Shown here one piece after another: positions 15,930-23,606 of a stretch of DNA of 64,000 nucleotides. The stretch is taken from assembly GCA_934622035.1 (NCBI GenBank), contig CAKTVG010000008.1, forward strand, positions 1 to 64,000, in the 5' to 3' direction. The stretch's first letter is position 1. Every line of letters starts with the position of its first letter. The DNA is from an uncultured Oscillospiraceae bacterium. GTDB taxonomy: Bacteria > Bacillota > Clostridia > Oscillospirales > Oscillospiraceae. Under the pieces are notes generated by a model. It was not told the DNA's origin. It worked only from the letters and a program-made list of their open reading frames with translations, and searched no databases. The position numbers were made by a program, and so were the translations under genes.

Positions 15930-17690
15930 TTATTTTTCCGTCAGACGGAGGAACTCGTCGATGTCCTTCGCGATGGAAACCAGGCTGCTTTCCCAGAAGG
16001 CGTGGTCGGTCAGGTCGATGCCGGCAATTGCAGCGGCATCCTCGGCGCCCATGACAGTGGTGGCGTGGAGCATTGCCTTGTACTTCGGCACGAAGGCTTC
16101 TCCCTCTGCGCGGTACTTTGCATACAGGCCGCGGGCGAACAGGCCGCCGAAGGCATAGGGGAAGTTATAGAAGCTCAGAGAGCCGGAGTAGTAATGGCTC
16201 TTGCACAGCCACATGTAAGGATGCAGGACGCTGTGATCCAGCCCGTCGCCGTAGGCCTTCTTCTGCGCCTCGAGCATCAGCTCGCACAGGCGGTCGGCGG
16301 AGAGAAATTCCCTGCCGCGCAGCTCAAAGACGGACGTTTCAAAGAGATAGCGGCTATAAATGTCGCAGATGATCTGGCAGGCGTCCATAAGCTGGGATTC
16401 CAGAATGGCCAGACGTTCCTCATCTGACTGCGCTGCGGCATAGGCGGCGTTGTTGACGATGTTCTCATTGAAGGTGGAGGCCGTCTCCGCCACGGGCATG
16501 GAGTATTCCTTGTTGAGCGGGCGGTGGCTGTAGAGGTTCACGTTGTGGAAGGCGTGACCCAGCTCGTGGGCAAGCGTGACGATGTCGGAATAGGTGCCGT
16601 CGAAGTTTGTCAGGATGCGGCTCTGGCGGATCGGCTGGATCCCGGCGCAGAAGGCGCCGCCGACCTTGCCGTCGCGGGGCAGATAGTCGATCCAGTCGTT
16701 TGCGAAGGCCTCCGCCGCCATGTCGCGCAGATCGGAATCGAAGCTGCTGAAGAGCTGGAGCAGAACCTGCTGGGCCTCTTCCACGGTGTACTTGCGGTCG
16801 CTTTTGCCCATGGGGGCGAACATGTCGTACCACGGCATGCCGTTTTCATGGCCGAGCGCCTTCGCCTTGCCGCGCAGATAGGCCCAGAATTTGGGCAGAT
16901 ACTCGTCGATTGCGGAGAACATGGCGTCGAGCGTTTTGCGCTGCATGCGGGCGTTGTAGAGCGCACGCTGCAAGGGGGACTCGTAGCCGCGCAGGCGGCA
17001 GTCGTTGAGCATTTGCAGCTTGATGGAGTTCAGAGAGAAGGCGACGGAGTCGGCTATCTTCGGATAGCAGGCCAGCTCCGCCTCATAGGCCGCCTTGCGC
17101 GTGGCGGGGTCAGGGTCATAGGCGAGGTTGCGGATATCGGAGAGCGTCGTTGTGCCGCCGCGGAAATCCACCTTGACCGAGGAGGTAAGATAGCTTTGCA
17201 GATCCTCCCAGGCGCTTGCGCCGGAGAGATTCATGCGCGACATGATCTCCTCCTCCTTCTGGCTCAGAAGATAGCGGCTGTCCTTTTTGATGTTGGTCAG
17301 AAGATAGGCATAGTCCGTCAGCACGGGATCGGAGGCGATGATCTCGTCCAGATTTTCCTGTGCTGCCACAAACTGGCGGAAGGCCGTCTGCGCGCCGACG
17401 GTCTCGGCGAGCTTGTTCATCAGGCTGCCGGCGACGGAGGTGCTTTCGCTGTCCTTCGTGTTGGCGGAAGCGCGCAGGCTGGCATAGCTCAGCATGCGCT
17501 CAAGCAGGTCCGTGAGCTGCTCCTCCTGCTCCAGCATGCCGCGGATGGCGGCGGCTGGCGCACTGCCGTCGAGCCGGGCGGCGCTTTCCTGATAACGGGC
17601 GCTCAGCTCGTCCAGCTTTTTCAGGTCGTTCTGAAAGGCTTCGCTGTCGAAGCCGGTGTAGAGCGCGTCCAAAGACCATTTGTAATCCAT
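15930..17690 (-). CDS. pepF: M3 family oligoendopeptidase F
   Basis: A 586-residue zinc metallopeptidase. The catalytic motif is LAHELGHAFHN near residue 375, with the third zinc ligand in the following ETASTFNENIV helix. The N-terminal oligopeptidase F helices start MDYKWSLDALYTGFDSEAF. The length matches the family. It degrades short cytosolic peptides. It lies 25 bases downstream of the YbhN-like gene on the same strand and probably shares its promoter at 18804-18832. Confidence 0.95.
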   Translation of the reverse strand: MDYKWSLDALYTGFDSEAFQNDLKKLDELSARYQESAARLDGSAPAAAIRGMLEQEEQLTDLLERMLSYASLRASANTKDSESTSVAGSLMNKLAETVGAQTAFRQFVAAQENLDEIIASDPVLTDYAYLLTNIKKDSRYLLSQKEEEIMSRMNLSGASAWEDLQSYLTSSVKVDFRGGTTTLSDIRNLAYDPDPATRKAAYEAELACYPKIADSVAFSLNSIKLQMLNDCRLRGYESPLQRALYNARMQRKTLDAMFSAIDEYLPKFWAYLRGKAKALGHENGMPWYDMFAPMGKSDRKYTVEEAQQVLLQLFSSFDSDLRDMAAEAFANDWIDYLPRDGKVGGAFCAGIQPIRQSRILTNFDGTYSDIVTLAHELGHAFHNVNLYSHRPLNKEYSMPVAETASTFNENIVNNAAYAAAQSDEERLAILESQLMDACQIICDIYSRYLFETSVFELRGREFLSADRLCELMLEAQKKAYGDGLDHSVLHPYMWLCKSHYYSGSLSFYNFPYAFGGLFARGLYAKYRAEGEAFVPKYKAMLHATTVMGAEDAAAIAGIDLTDHAFWESSLVSIAKDIDEFLRLTEK

Positions 17691-17715
17691 AAAGTTACCC
17701 CTTTCCTGCGCCGCG

Positions 17716-18741
17716 TCAGACGGCGGCTTTCGTTTTTTTATGATGCAGGAGCCAGACCCAGGTCAGGATCCCGCAGATGGCGACGTTGCAATAGAAGGAG
17801 ATGCCGCGCGAGAGCAGATTGAAGCTGACGGCATCGTCAAAATAGTTTCCGCAGATGTCCACAAACAGCCAGTCCGCCGCACCGACCGCGCCGGGCAGCG
17901 GCACTGCGTTCGAGCCGAGGTAGACGTGACTCTGGCCGATGAAAATATCCAGCCAATCCCTTTTCGCGCCCCCGAGCGCCAGAAAGACCAGCACCGGCAC
18001 CAGCAGCATGCACACACGCTGGCCGAGGTTGAGCAGAAAGGAGCGCAGCAGCACGCCGCGGTTGCCGCGGACGCTGCGGGAGCAGTCGCCGTAGCTGTCG
18101 ATCCAACGGATGAGCTTTTCGCGCTTTTTGGCCGGGTCGCGCAGCAGGTGCAGCTTTGCCAGCAGGCGAATGGTCCAGTCGCTGATGCGGTGCACCAGCT
18201 TCGGGCGGAACAGCAGCAGAATCAGCAGAGCCGCAAGCGCGGCCTGAATCGCCGCGCCCAGCAGCAGCAAAATGCGCGAGCCGGTGTGAAATTCCCGGAA
18301 GATCGCCGGGCGCAGGACAATGCATACGAGCGTGACCAGAAACAGCGCCGCCTTATATAAGATCAGGTTCAGCAGCAGCGCGACCGAGGCGACCTCCATG
18401 GGAATGCCGTCGGTATACATGCAGTAGGCTGCGATGGGCTGTCCGCCGGAGGCCGACGGCGTGATGGCAGAGAAGAAAAGATCCGCGGCGCAGAAGGTCA
18501 CGCCGTGGTAGAGCGGGCGGCGATAGCCGAGGCTGGCGCAGATGCTGCGCAGGCTCAGCCCCTCGCAGAGAATGATGCCCAGCATGCACAGAAAAGCGCC
18601 GCTCAGCAGCAGGTGATCCGCACTCTGGTAGCATTCCCAGAAGCCGGAAAAAGAAAAATCCTGGCTTGTGACCTGCACCAGCACGGTGGCGACCGTCAGA
18701 AGAAGGAAAACGGCAAGCCAGAAGAATTTTTTACGCGTCAT
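17716..18741 (-). CDS. YbhN/UPF0104 family flippase-like membrane protein
   Basis: A 341-residue protein with about eight membrane helices of the lysylphosphatidylglycerol-synthase transmembrane family (PF03706). The hallmark FFSAITPSASGGQPIAAY near residue 92 and the later VPLPGAVGAADWLF block are conserved features. It lacks the C-terminal aminoacyl-transferase domain of MprF, so it is more likely a lipid or polyprenol-sugar translocase or accessory protein. The substrate is unknown. Confidence 0.87.
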   Translation of the reverse strand: MTRKKFFWLAVFLLLTVATVLVQVTSQDFSFSGFWECYQSADHLLLSGAFLCMLGIILCEGLSLRSICASLGYRRPLYHGVTFCAADLFFSAITPSASGGQPIAAYCMYTDGIPMEVASVALLLNLILYKAALFLVTLVCIVLRPAIFREFHTGSRILLLLGAAIQAALAALLILLLFRPKLVHRISDWTIRLLAKLHLLRDPAKKREKLIRWIDSYGDCSRSVRGNRGVLLRSFLLNLGQRVCMLLVPVLVFLALGGAKRDWLDIFIGQSHVYLGSNAVPLPGAVGAADWLFVDICGNYFDDAVSFNLLSRGISFYCNVAICGILTWVWLLHHKKTKAAV

Positions 18742-18803
18742 ATATGTAACCTCAAACAGAAAAACAGGCGATGTATTTTCAAATATCTACTCTCCATTCG
18801 CGT

Positions 18804-18832
18804 AGTATACCACGAAGCGGGAAATGTTGCAA
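18804..18832 (-). promoter_or_regulatory. Sigma-A promoter of the YbhN-pepF operon
   Basis: The minus strand reads TTGCAA (18827-18832), a 17-base spacer and TATACT (18804-18809). Confidence 0.8.
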
Positions 18833-18836
18833 TCCC

Positions 18837-18866
18837 TAAAAAATGCCGCCGCTTTTCAGCGGCGGC
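18837..18866 (-). terminator. Terminator of the metY-cysK-mnmA-rrf2 operon
   Basis: A 9-bp GCCGCCGCT stem (18845-18853 with 18858-18866) followed on the minus strand by a run of T (18837-18843). A repeat copy lies between the rrf2 stop and this terminator. Confidence 0.75.
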
Positions 18867-18908
18867 GACGGGTACCGTTTGCAATATCGAATCATTGCGC
18901 AGGAGCGC

Positions 18909-18986
18909 TGCTCTGCCGCGCCCGGTGCAGGCAATCACAAATTTGTAAATTCCATCCCGCGGGACGGGGAACCCGTCCCCTACGGG
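18909..18986 (+). repeat. Intergenic palindromic repeat, copy B
   Basis: It reads CCCGGTGCAGGCAATCACAA, then TTTGTAAATTCC, then a GGGACGGGGAACCCGTCCCC hairpin. The same order occurs in copies A and C. Confidence 0.75.
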
Positions 18987-19003
18987 CGCATCGGTAAGCT
19001 GCG

Positions 19004-19429
19004 CTAAATCACATAATCTCCCGGCAGGTCGCTGCCCAGCAGATCGGCCAGCGTGATGCCGTCGAAATACTCCATGGTTCGGCGGTAAAATTCCTGCCAC
19101 ATGGGAAGCGTCCGGCAGGAGCCTGCGCGTTCGCAGGGCTTTGCGCCGCAGGAGAGGCAGAAAACCGGCGCGAGGTCTTCCTCTGCCGCGCTGAGAATTT
19201 CGCTGACGCGGTAGTCCGAAGGCTCGCGAACCAGCCGATAGCCGCCGCCCTTGCCGTGCTGCCCCTCCACGAGATTCTGCTTTGTCAGAAGCGGGAGAAT
19301 GCGCTCGAGATACTTCAGGGAAATCTCCTGCCGCTGTGCGACCTCCTTCATGGGAAGATAGCCGCCGTTGCGGTGCTCCGCAAGGTCGAGCATGACGCGA
19401 AGGGCATAGCGTCCGCGGGTTGAAATCAT
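19004..19429 (-). CDS. Rrf2 family regulator with Cys cluster, CymR/IscR-like
   Basis: A 141-residue Rrf2 winged-helix regulator that starts MISTRGRYALRVMLDLAEH, with the recognition helix in EISLKYLERILPLL and the wing in GKGGGYRL. Between the DNA-binding part and the C-terminal helix are four cysteines (FCLSCGAKPCERAGSC, spaced Cys-X2-Cys-X4-Cys-X5-Cys), the region where IscR-type proteins bind an Fe-S cluster. It is the last gene of a sulfur operon (metY, cysK, mnmA), so it probably senses cysteine or Fe-S status and autoregulates. A matching near-palindrome lies at the metY promoter. The start overlaps mnmA by 4 bases. Confidence 0.88.
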   Translation of the reverse strand: MISTRGRYALRVMLDLAEHRNGGYLPMKEVAQRQEISLKYLERILPLLTKQNLVEGQHGKGGGYRLVREPSDYRVSEILSAAEEDLAPVFCLSCGAKPCERAGSCRTLPMWQEFYRRTMEYFDGITLADLLGSDLPGDYVI

Positions 19430-20505
19430 ATTGCATTCTCCTCTCGTTCGATCACACCGCCGCCGAGGACGGTGTCGCCGTCGTAGAGGACGGCGGCCTG
19501 GCCGGGTGTTACGGCGCGCTGCGGCTCGTCAAAGCGCAGCAGAAGGCGCCCGCCCGGCAGGGGCTCCGCCCAGGCGGGCTGCTCCGGCTGGCGGTAGCGC
19601 AGCTTGGCCTTGCAGCGCAGGGGAGCCTGCGGCGTTTCGCCGGAGATCCAGTGCATCTGCCCGACAGGAACGCTGCTGCGGTAAAGATCCTCCGCGCCGC
19701 CGAGGACGACGGTGTTGTCCTGCGGACAGATGCGGCAGACATAGCGCTTTTCCGGCAGTGACAGGCCGAGACCGCGGTGCTGTCCGATGGTGTAGCGGAT
19801 GATGCCCTCATGACGGCCGAGAATTCTGCCGTCCCTGTCGATAAAGTCGCCCGGCTCCGCCTTTTTGCCGGTGTGCAGCTCGATCACGCGGGCATAGTCG
19901 CCGTCCGGCACAAAGCAGATGTCCTGACTGTCCGGCTTTTTCGCGTTCAGAAAGCCCGCCTCTTCCGCAATGCGGCGCGTTTCGGCCTTGCGCAGCTCGC
20001 CCAGCGGGAAGAGCGTGTGCGCGAGCTGCTCCTGCGTCATGTCATAGAGAACATAGCTCTGATCCTTCGAGGCGTCCAGCGCCTTTTTAAGGAAATAGCG
20101 GCCGTTTTCCTGCGTGATGCGGGCATAGTGGCCGGTGGCAATGTGGTCGCAGCCGAGCACCTGTGCACGGTCGAACAGCTTGCGGAATTTCATGTAACGG
20201 TTACAGTCGATGCAGGGATTCGGCGTGATGCCGTCCAGATAGCTGCAAATGAATTTCTCCATGACCTTTTCACGGAAATCGTCGGAGAAATTAAACACAT
20301 AATATGGCATCTTGAGGCGGCAGGCGACGCTGCGCGCATCCTCGACATCGTCGAGGGAGCAGCAGGTGTGTGCGCGGGAAATCCCGGCGTCCTCGTTTGT
20401 GTAGAGCTTCATGGTGCAGCCGATGCAGTCGTTTCCGGCATCGGCGAGAAGCTTGGCGGCGACGCTGGAATCCACGCCGCCACTCATTGCAACCAGAATC
20501 CGCAT
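19426..20505 (-). CDS. mnmA: tRNA-specific 2-thiouridylase MnmA
   Basis: A 359-residue enzyme that installs the 2-thio group on U34 of Lys, Glu and Gln tRNAs using a persulfide donor. The PP-loop MSGGVDSSVAAKLL is at the N-terminus; catalytic cysteines are in NPCIDCNRYMKF and SQDICFVPDGDY; the C-terminal beta-barrel has YTIGQHRGLGL. A cysteine desulfurase normally works with it and is often adjacent in Firmicutes, but none is encoded here. The gene lies one base after the HD gene and 4 bases into rrf2. Confidence 0.96.
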   Translation of the reverse strand: MRILVAMSGGVDSSVAAKLLADAGNDCIGCTMKLYTNEDAGISRAHTCCSLDDVEDARSVACRLKMPYYVFNFSDDFREKVMEKFICSYLDGITPNPCIDCNRYMKFRKLFDRAQVLGCDHIATGHYARITQENGRYFLKKALDASKDQSYVLYDMTQEQLAHTLFPLGELRKAETRRIAEEAGFLNAKKPDSQDICFVPDGDYARVIELHTGKKAEPGDFIDRDGRILGRHEGIIRYTIGQHRGLGLSLPEKRYVCRICPQDNTVVLGGAEDLYRSSVPVGQMHWISGETPQAPLRCKAKLRYRQPEQPAWAEPLPGGRLLLRFDEPQRAVTPGQAAVLYDGDTVLGGGVIEREENAI

Positions 20506-20506
20506 C

Positions 20507-21064
20507 TCAATCCACCGCGGGGGTCGCGCGCATGGCGAGAATGGTGCGGGAAATCAGCTCGTCCAGGCTCCAGCCCAGCATCTCCGCGCCGCGGGTGATG
20601 ACCTCGCGGGAGCAGCCGGCGGCAAAGCCCGCAGACTTGAACTTCTTTTTCACGGACTTCAGCTCCAGATCCTGCACGCTCTTTGACGGGCGCATCAGCG
20701 CCACCGCGCCGATCAGGCCGGTCAGCTCATCGACAGCGTAGAGCACCTTTTCCATTTCGTGCTCCGGCGCGATCTGTACGGTCAGACCGTAGCCATGGCT
20801 CGCCGTGGCGTGAATGATGGATTCGTCCAGCCCGGCCTCGCGCATCAGCTCCTGCTCCTTGATGCAGTGCTGCTCGGGAAACTGCTCAAAATCCAGATCG
20901 TGCAGCAGCCCGACGATGCCCCAGAATTCTGCCTCGCTGCCGTAGCCCAGCTCACGGGCAAAGTATTCCATGACGCCGGAGACGATCTCGGCGTGCTTTA
21001 GGTGGAAGGGCTCGGAATTGTACTTTCTCAGAAGCGCCTCGGCTTCCTGTCTTGTGGGGATCAT
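20507..21064 (-). CDS. HD domain phosphohydrolase (HDIG-type)
   Basis: A 185-residue predicted metal-dependent phosphohydrolase. Ligand candidates are His in FHLKHAEIVSGVM, the HD pair in IVGLLHDLDFEQFPEQH, and His in HATASHGYG. Proteins of this kind are common in Clostridia and their substrate is not known. The gene lies between cysK and mnmA in the sulfur operon, with a 1-base gap to mnmA, so it is cotranscribed, but sequence alone gives no reason to call it a sulfur enzyme. Confidence 0.82.
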   Translation of the reverse strand: MIPTRQEAEALLRKYNSEPFHLKHAEIVSGVMEYFARELGYGSEAEFWGIVGLLHDLDFEQFPEQHCIKEQELMREAGLDESIIHATASHGYGLTVQIAPEHEMEKVLYAVDELTGLIGAVALMRPSKSVQDLELKSVKKKFKSAGFAAGCSREVITRGAEMLGWSLDELISRTILAMRATPAVD

Positions 21065-21074
21065 TGCGGCCCCC

Positions 21075-21998
21075 TCAGGCGAACAGCGGGGTGGACAGAT
21101 AGCGGTCGCCGGTGTCCGGCAGCAGGACGACGATGGTCTTCCCGGCGTTTTCCGGGCGCTTTGCCACCTCTACTGCGGCCCAGACCGCCGCGCCGGAGGA
21201 AATGCCGACGAGAATGCCCTCGCGATGGCCAATCTCGCGGCCCAGAGCAAAGGCGTCGTCGTTTTCCACGGCGATGATCTCGTCATAGATCTTCGTGTCG
21301 AGCACCTCGGGAACAAAGCCCGCGCCGATGCCCTGAATTTTGTGGGAGCCTGCCACGCCGGTGGAGAGCACGGCGGAGCTTTTCGGCTCGACCGCCACGA
21401 CCTTTACGGCGGGGTTGCGGGATTTCAGATAGCGCCCGGTGCCGGTGATGGTGCCCCCGGTGCCGACGCCTGCGACGAAGTAATCGACCGCACCCTCGGT
21501 GTCCGCCCAGATTTCCGGGCCTGTGGTTTCAAAATGCGCCTTGGGGTTGGCCGGGTTGACGAACTGACCGGGAATGAAGCTGTTCGGAATTTCCTTTGCC
21601 AGCTCCTCGGCCTTGGCAATCGCGCCCTTCATGCCCTTGGCGCCCTCGGTGAGAACCAGCTCTGCGCCATAGGCCTTCATGAGCTGGCGGCGCTCGACGG
21701 ACATGGTCTCCGGCATGACGATGATGATGCGGTAGCCGCGCGCCGCCGCGACGGAGGCCAGACCGATGCCGGTGTTGCCGGAGGTCGGCTCAATGAGGAC
21801 GGAGCCTTCCTTGAGAAGGCCCCTTGCCTCGGCGTCGTCGATCATGGCCTTGGCGATGCGATCCTTGACGGACCCGGCGGGATTGAAATATTCGAGCTTG
21901 GCGAGAATTTTTGCATGCAGGCCATAGGCCTTTTCCAGATGGGTCAGCTCCAGCAGCGGGGTCTTGCCGATGAGCTGGTCAGCAGAGGTATAAATCAT
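21075..21998 (-). CDS. cysK: Cysteine synthase A (O-acetylserine sulfhydrylase)
   Basis: A 307-residue fold-type II PLP enzyme that makes cysteine from O-acetylserine and sulfide. The PLP lysine lies in NPAGSVKDRIAKAM, the substrate loop is EPTSGNTGIGLA, and the phosphate-binding loop is GVGTGGTITGTGRYL. The C-terminus (LLPDTGDRYLSTPLF) is the usual CysK end. In Bacillus CysK also binds the Rrf2 regulator CymR, and an Rrf2 gene closes this operon. Confidence 0.96.
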   Translation of the reverse strand: MIYTSADQLIGKTPLLELTHLEKAYGLHAKILAKLEYFNPAGSVKDRIAKAMIDDAEARGLLKEGSVLIEPTSGNTGIGLASVAAARGYRIIIVMPETMSVERRQLMKAYGAELVLTEGAKGMKGAIAKAEELAKEIPNSFIPGQFVNPANPKAHFETTGPEIWADTEGAVDYFVAGVGTGGTITGTGRYLKSRNPAVKVVAVEPKSSAVLSTGVAGSHKIQGIGAGFVPEVLDTKIYDEIIAVENDDAFALGREIGHREGILVGISSGAAVWAAVEVAKRPENAGKTIVVLLPDTGDRYLSTPLFA

Positions 21999-22014
21999 AA
22001 AGGATGCTCCTTTC

Positions 22015-23295
22015 TTACTTTACTGCGTCAAAGCCGCGGCGCAGGTCGTCGAGAATGTCGTCAATGTGTTCCGTGCCGATGGACAGACGGATGGTGTTGG
22101 GCCGGATGCCGCAGGCAAGCAGCTCTTCCTCGGAGAGCTGGGAGTGCGTCGTGGAGGCCGGGTGGATCACCAGAGATTTCACGTCCGCGACGTTTGCCAG
22201 CAGGGAGAAGAGGGACAGGCTCTCGGTGAATTTCTTTGCGGTCTCCGCGCCGCCCTTGATTTCAAAGGTAAAGATGGATGCCGCGCCCTGCGGGAAATAG
22301 CGGTCATACAGCTCCTTGGCCCGGCCGGTGGCAAGGCTGGGGTGGTTGACCCGCTCGACCTGCGGATGATGGCTCAGGAAGTCCACGACCTTCAGCGCGT
22401 TTTCCACATGCCGCTCGACGCGCAGGGAGAGCGTCTCCAGCCCTTGCAGCAGCAGGAAGGAGTTGAAGGGGGAGATGACTGCGCCCTGGTCGCGCATCAG
22501 AGTTGTGCGCAGCTTGATGATATAGGCAAGCCTGCCGGCCGCCTGCGTGAAGGTCACGCCGTGATAGGAGGGGTTCGGTGCGGAAAGACCGGGGAACTTG
22601 TCGTTCTGCGCCCAGTCAAAGTTACCGGAGTCCACGATTACGCCGCCCATGACCGTCCCGTGGCCGCCGATGAACTTTGTGGCGGAGTGGACGACGATGT
22701 CCGCGCCGTGCTCAATGGGTCGCAGCAGGTAGGGCGTGGCGAAGGTGCTGTCGACGATCAGCGGAATACCGTGGCGGTGCGCAATTTCCGCGACGGCTTC
22801 CAGATCGATGACGTCGGAATTCGGATTGCCGAGCGTTTCGGCATAGAGCAGCTTTGTGTTCGGCTGGATGGCGGCTTCAAAATTCGCGGGGTCGGCGGGA
22901 TCGACGAAGCTGACGGACAGCCCCTGCTCGTGCAGGGTGTTGGCGAAGAGGTTGTGCGTGCCGCCGTAGAGGTTGGTCGAGGAGACAATGTGGTCGCCCG
23001 CGACGGCGATGTTCTGAATGGCGTAGGTGATGGCCGCAGAGCCGGAGGCGGTGGCCAGCGCGCCTGCGCCGCCCTCCAGCGCGGCAATGCGGCGCTCGAA
23101 GACATCGGAGGTGGGGTTCATCAGGCGGGTATAGATATTGCCCGGCTCGGTCAGGCCAAAGCGCCCGGCGGCCTGCGCGGAGTCCTTGAAGACATAGGAG
23201 GTCGTGGCGTAAATGGGGACGGCTCTGGCGTCGGTTGCGGGATCGGGCGTTTCCTGTCCGGCGTGGACCTGGATGGTTTCAAAACGATAAGACAT
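22015..23295 (-). CDS. metY: O-acetylhomoserine sulfhydrylase / Cys-Met metabolism PLP enzyme
   Basis: A 426-residue fold-type I PLP enzyme that makes homocysteine from O-acetylhomoserine and sulfide. It begins MSYRFETIQVHAGQETPDPA, has YTRLMNPTSDVFERRIAALEGG, and carries the PLP lysine in HSATKFIGGHGTVMGG. The length and N-terminus fit MetY (O-acetylhomoserine aminocarboxypropyltransferase) better than the shorter MetB/MetC. The start at 23295 follows AAAGGTG; an in-frame upstream start at 23307 has no ribosome site. It is the first enzyme gene of the operon, after a 26-codon upstream ORF. Confidence 0.94.
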   Translation of the reverse strand: MSYRFETIQVHAGQETPDPATDARAVPIYATTSYVFKDSAQAAGRFGLTEPGNIYTRLMNPTSDVFERRIAALEGGAGALATASGSAAITYAIQNIAVAGDHIVSSTNLYGGTHNLFANTLHEQGLSVSFVDPADPANFEAAIQPNTKLLYAETLGNPNSDVIDLEAVAEIAHRHGIPLIVDSTFATPYLLRPIEHGADIVVHSATKFIGGHGTVMGGVIVDSGNFDWAQNDKFPGLSAPNPSYHGVTFTQAAGRLAYIIKLRTTLMRDQGAVISPFNSFLLLQGLETLSLRVERHVENALKVVDFLSHHPQVERVNHPSLATGRAKELYDRYFPQGAASIFTFEIKGGAETAKKFTESLSLFSLLANVADVKSLVIHPASTTHSQLSEEELLACGIRPNTIRLSIGTEHIDDILDDLRRGFDAVK

Positions 23296-23331
23296 GATAA
23301 TTAGCACCTTTCTGTGATTGGATTATTTTAC

Positions 23332-23412
23332 TTAATATGAGCGGGGACAGAACAGGTGCATTCGTCCAAAGTGATAATTGTGACGGGCAAGCTGCCGGAT
23401 GCTGGTTTTCAT
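23332..23412 (-). CDS. 26-residue upstream ORF in the metY leader
   Basis: A short ORF on the minus strand starts ATG at 23412, 5 bases after a strong GGAGGG site, and stops at 23332, 36 bases before metY. The peptide begins MKTSIRQLAR, is rich in His and Arg, and has a single Cys near the end (HLFCPRSY). It lies downstream of a clear promoter, so it is transcribed. It could be a small functional peptide or a cysteine-responsive leader peptide; no terminator-antiterminator pair is obvious after it. Confidence 0.55.
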   Translation of the reverse strand: MKTSIRQLARHNYHFGRMHLFCPRSY

Positions 23413-23436
23413 ATTGCCCTCCTGCGTTGATGATTT

Positions 23437-23456
23437 AACTACTTTCTTAGTAGGTT
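23437..23456. promoter_or_regulatory. Putative Rrf2 operator at the metY transcription start
   Basis: AACTACT-TTCTT-AGTAGGTT is a near-palindrome just downstream of the -10 at 23464-23469, where a bound repressor would block transcription. CTACT/AGTAG half-sites are of the kind reported for Rrf2-family regulators. The likely binder is the Rrf2 protein encoded at the end of the operon. Confidence 0.6.
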
Positions 23457-23463
23457 GGTATTA

Positions 23464-23492
23464 TTTATAGCACCGGCGCGAGCGGTTGTCAA
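23464..23492 (-). promoter_or_regulatory. Sigma-A promoter of the metY-cysK-HD-mnmA-rrf2 operon
   Basis: The minus strand reads TTGACA (23487-23492), a 17-base spacer and TATAAA (23464-23469). The transcript would have a leader of about 160 bases including the upstream ORF. The 311-base gap 23296-23606 therefore holds this leader and the two divergent promoters. Confidence 0.88.
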
Positions 23493-23529
23493 GAGGGGAA
23501 TGCGTTTTTTTCTGGATTCTTACAATTTT

Positions 23530-23572
23530 GTCACCTTCCGGTCACGCCGCTGTCACCTGCCGGAGGTATACT
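23530..23572 (+). promoter_or_regulatory. Triple GTCAC boxes and -10 of the ABC exporter promoter
   Basis: GTCAC occurs at 23530, 23541 and 23552, exactly 11 bases apart, followed after 10 bases by TATACT (23567-23572). There is no -35; the boxes occupy that region, as at promoters activated by OmpR/PhoB-type response regulators. Confidence 0.65.
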
Positions 23573-23606
23573 GTCCGCAGAACAATCAGAAAGGACAGTT
23601 TGCACT

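Noticed and set aside
23296..23486. Possible SAM riboswitch or T-box in the metY leader
   Set aside because: The leader has no recognisable conserved SAM or T-box core and no terminator hairpin; only the short upstream ORF and the near-palindrome are visible.
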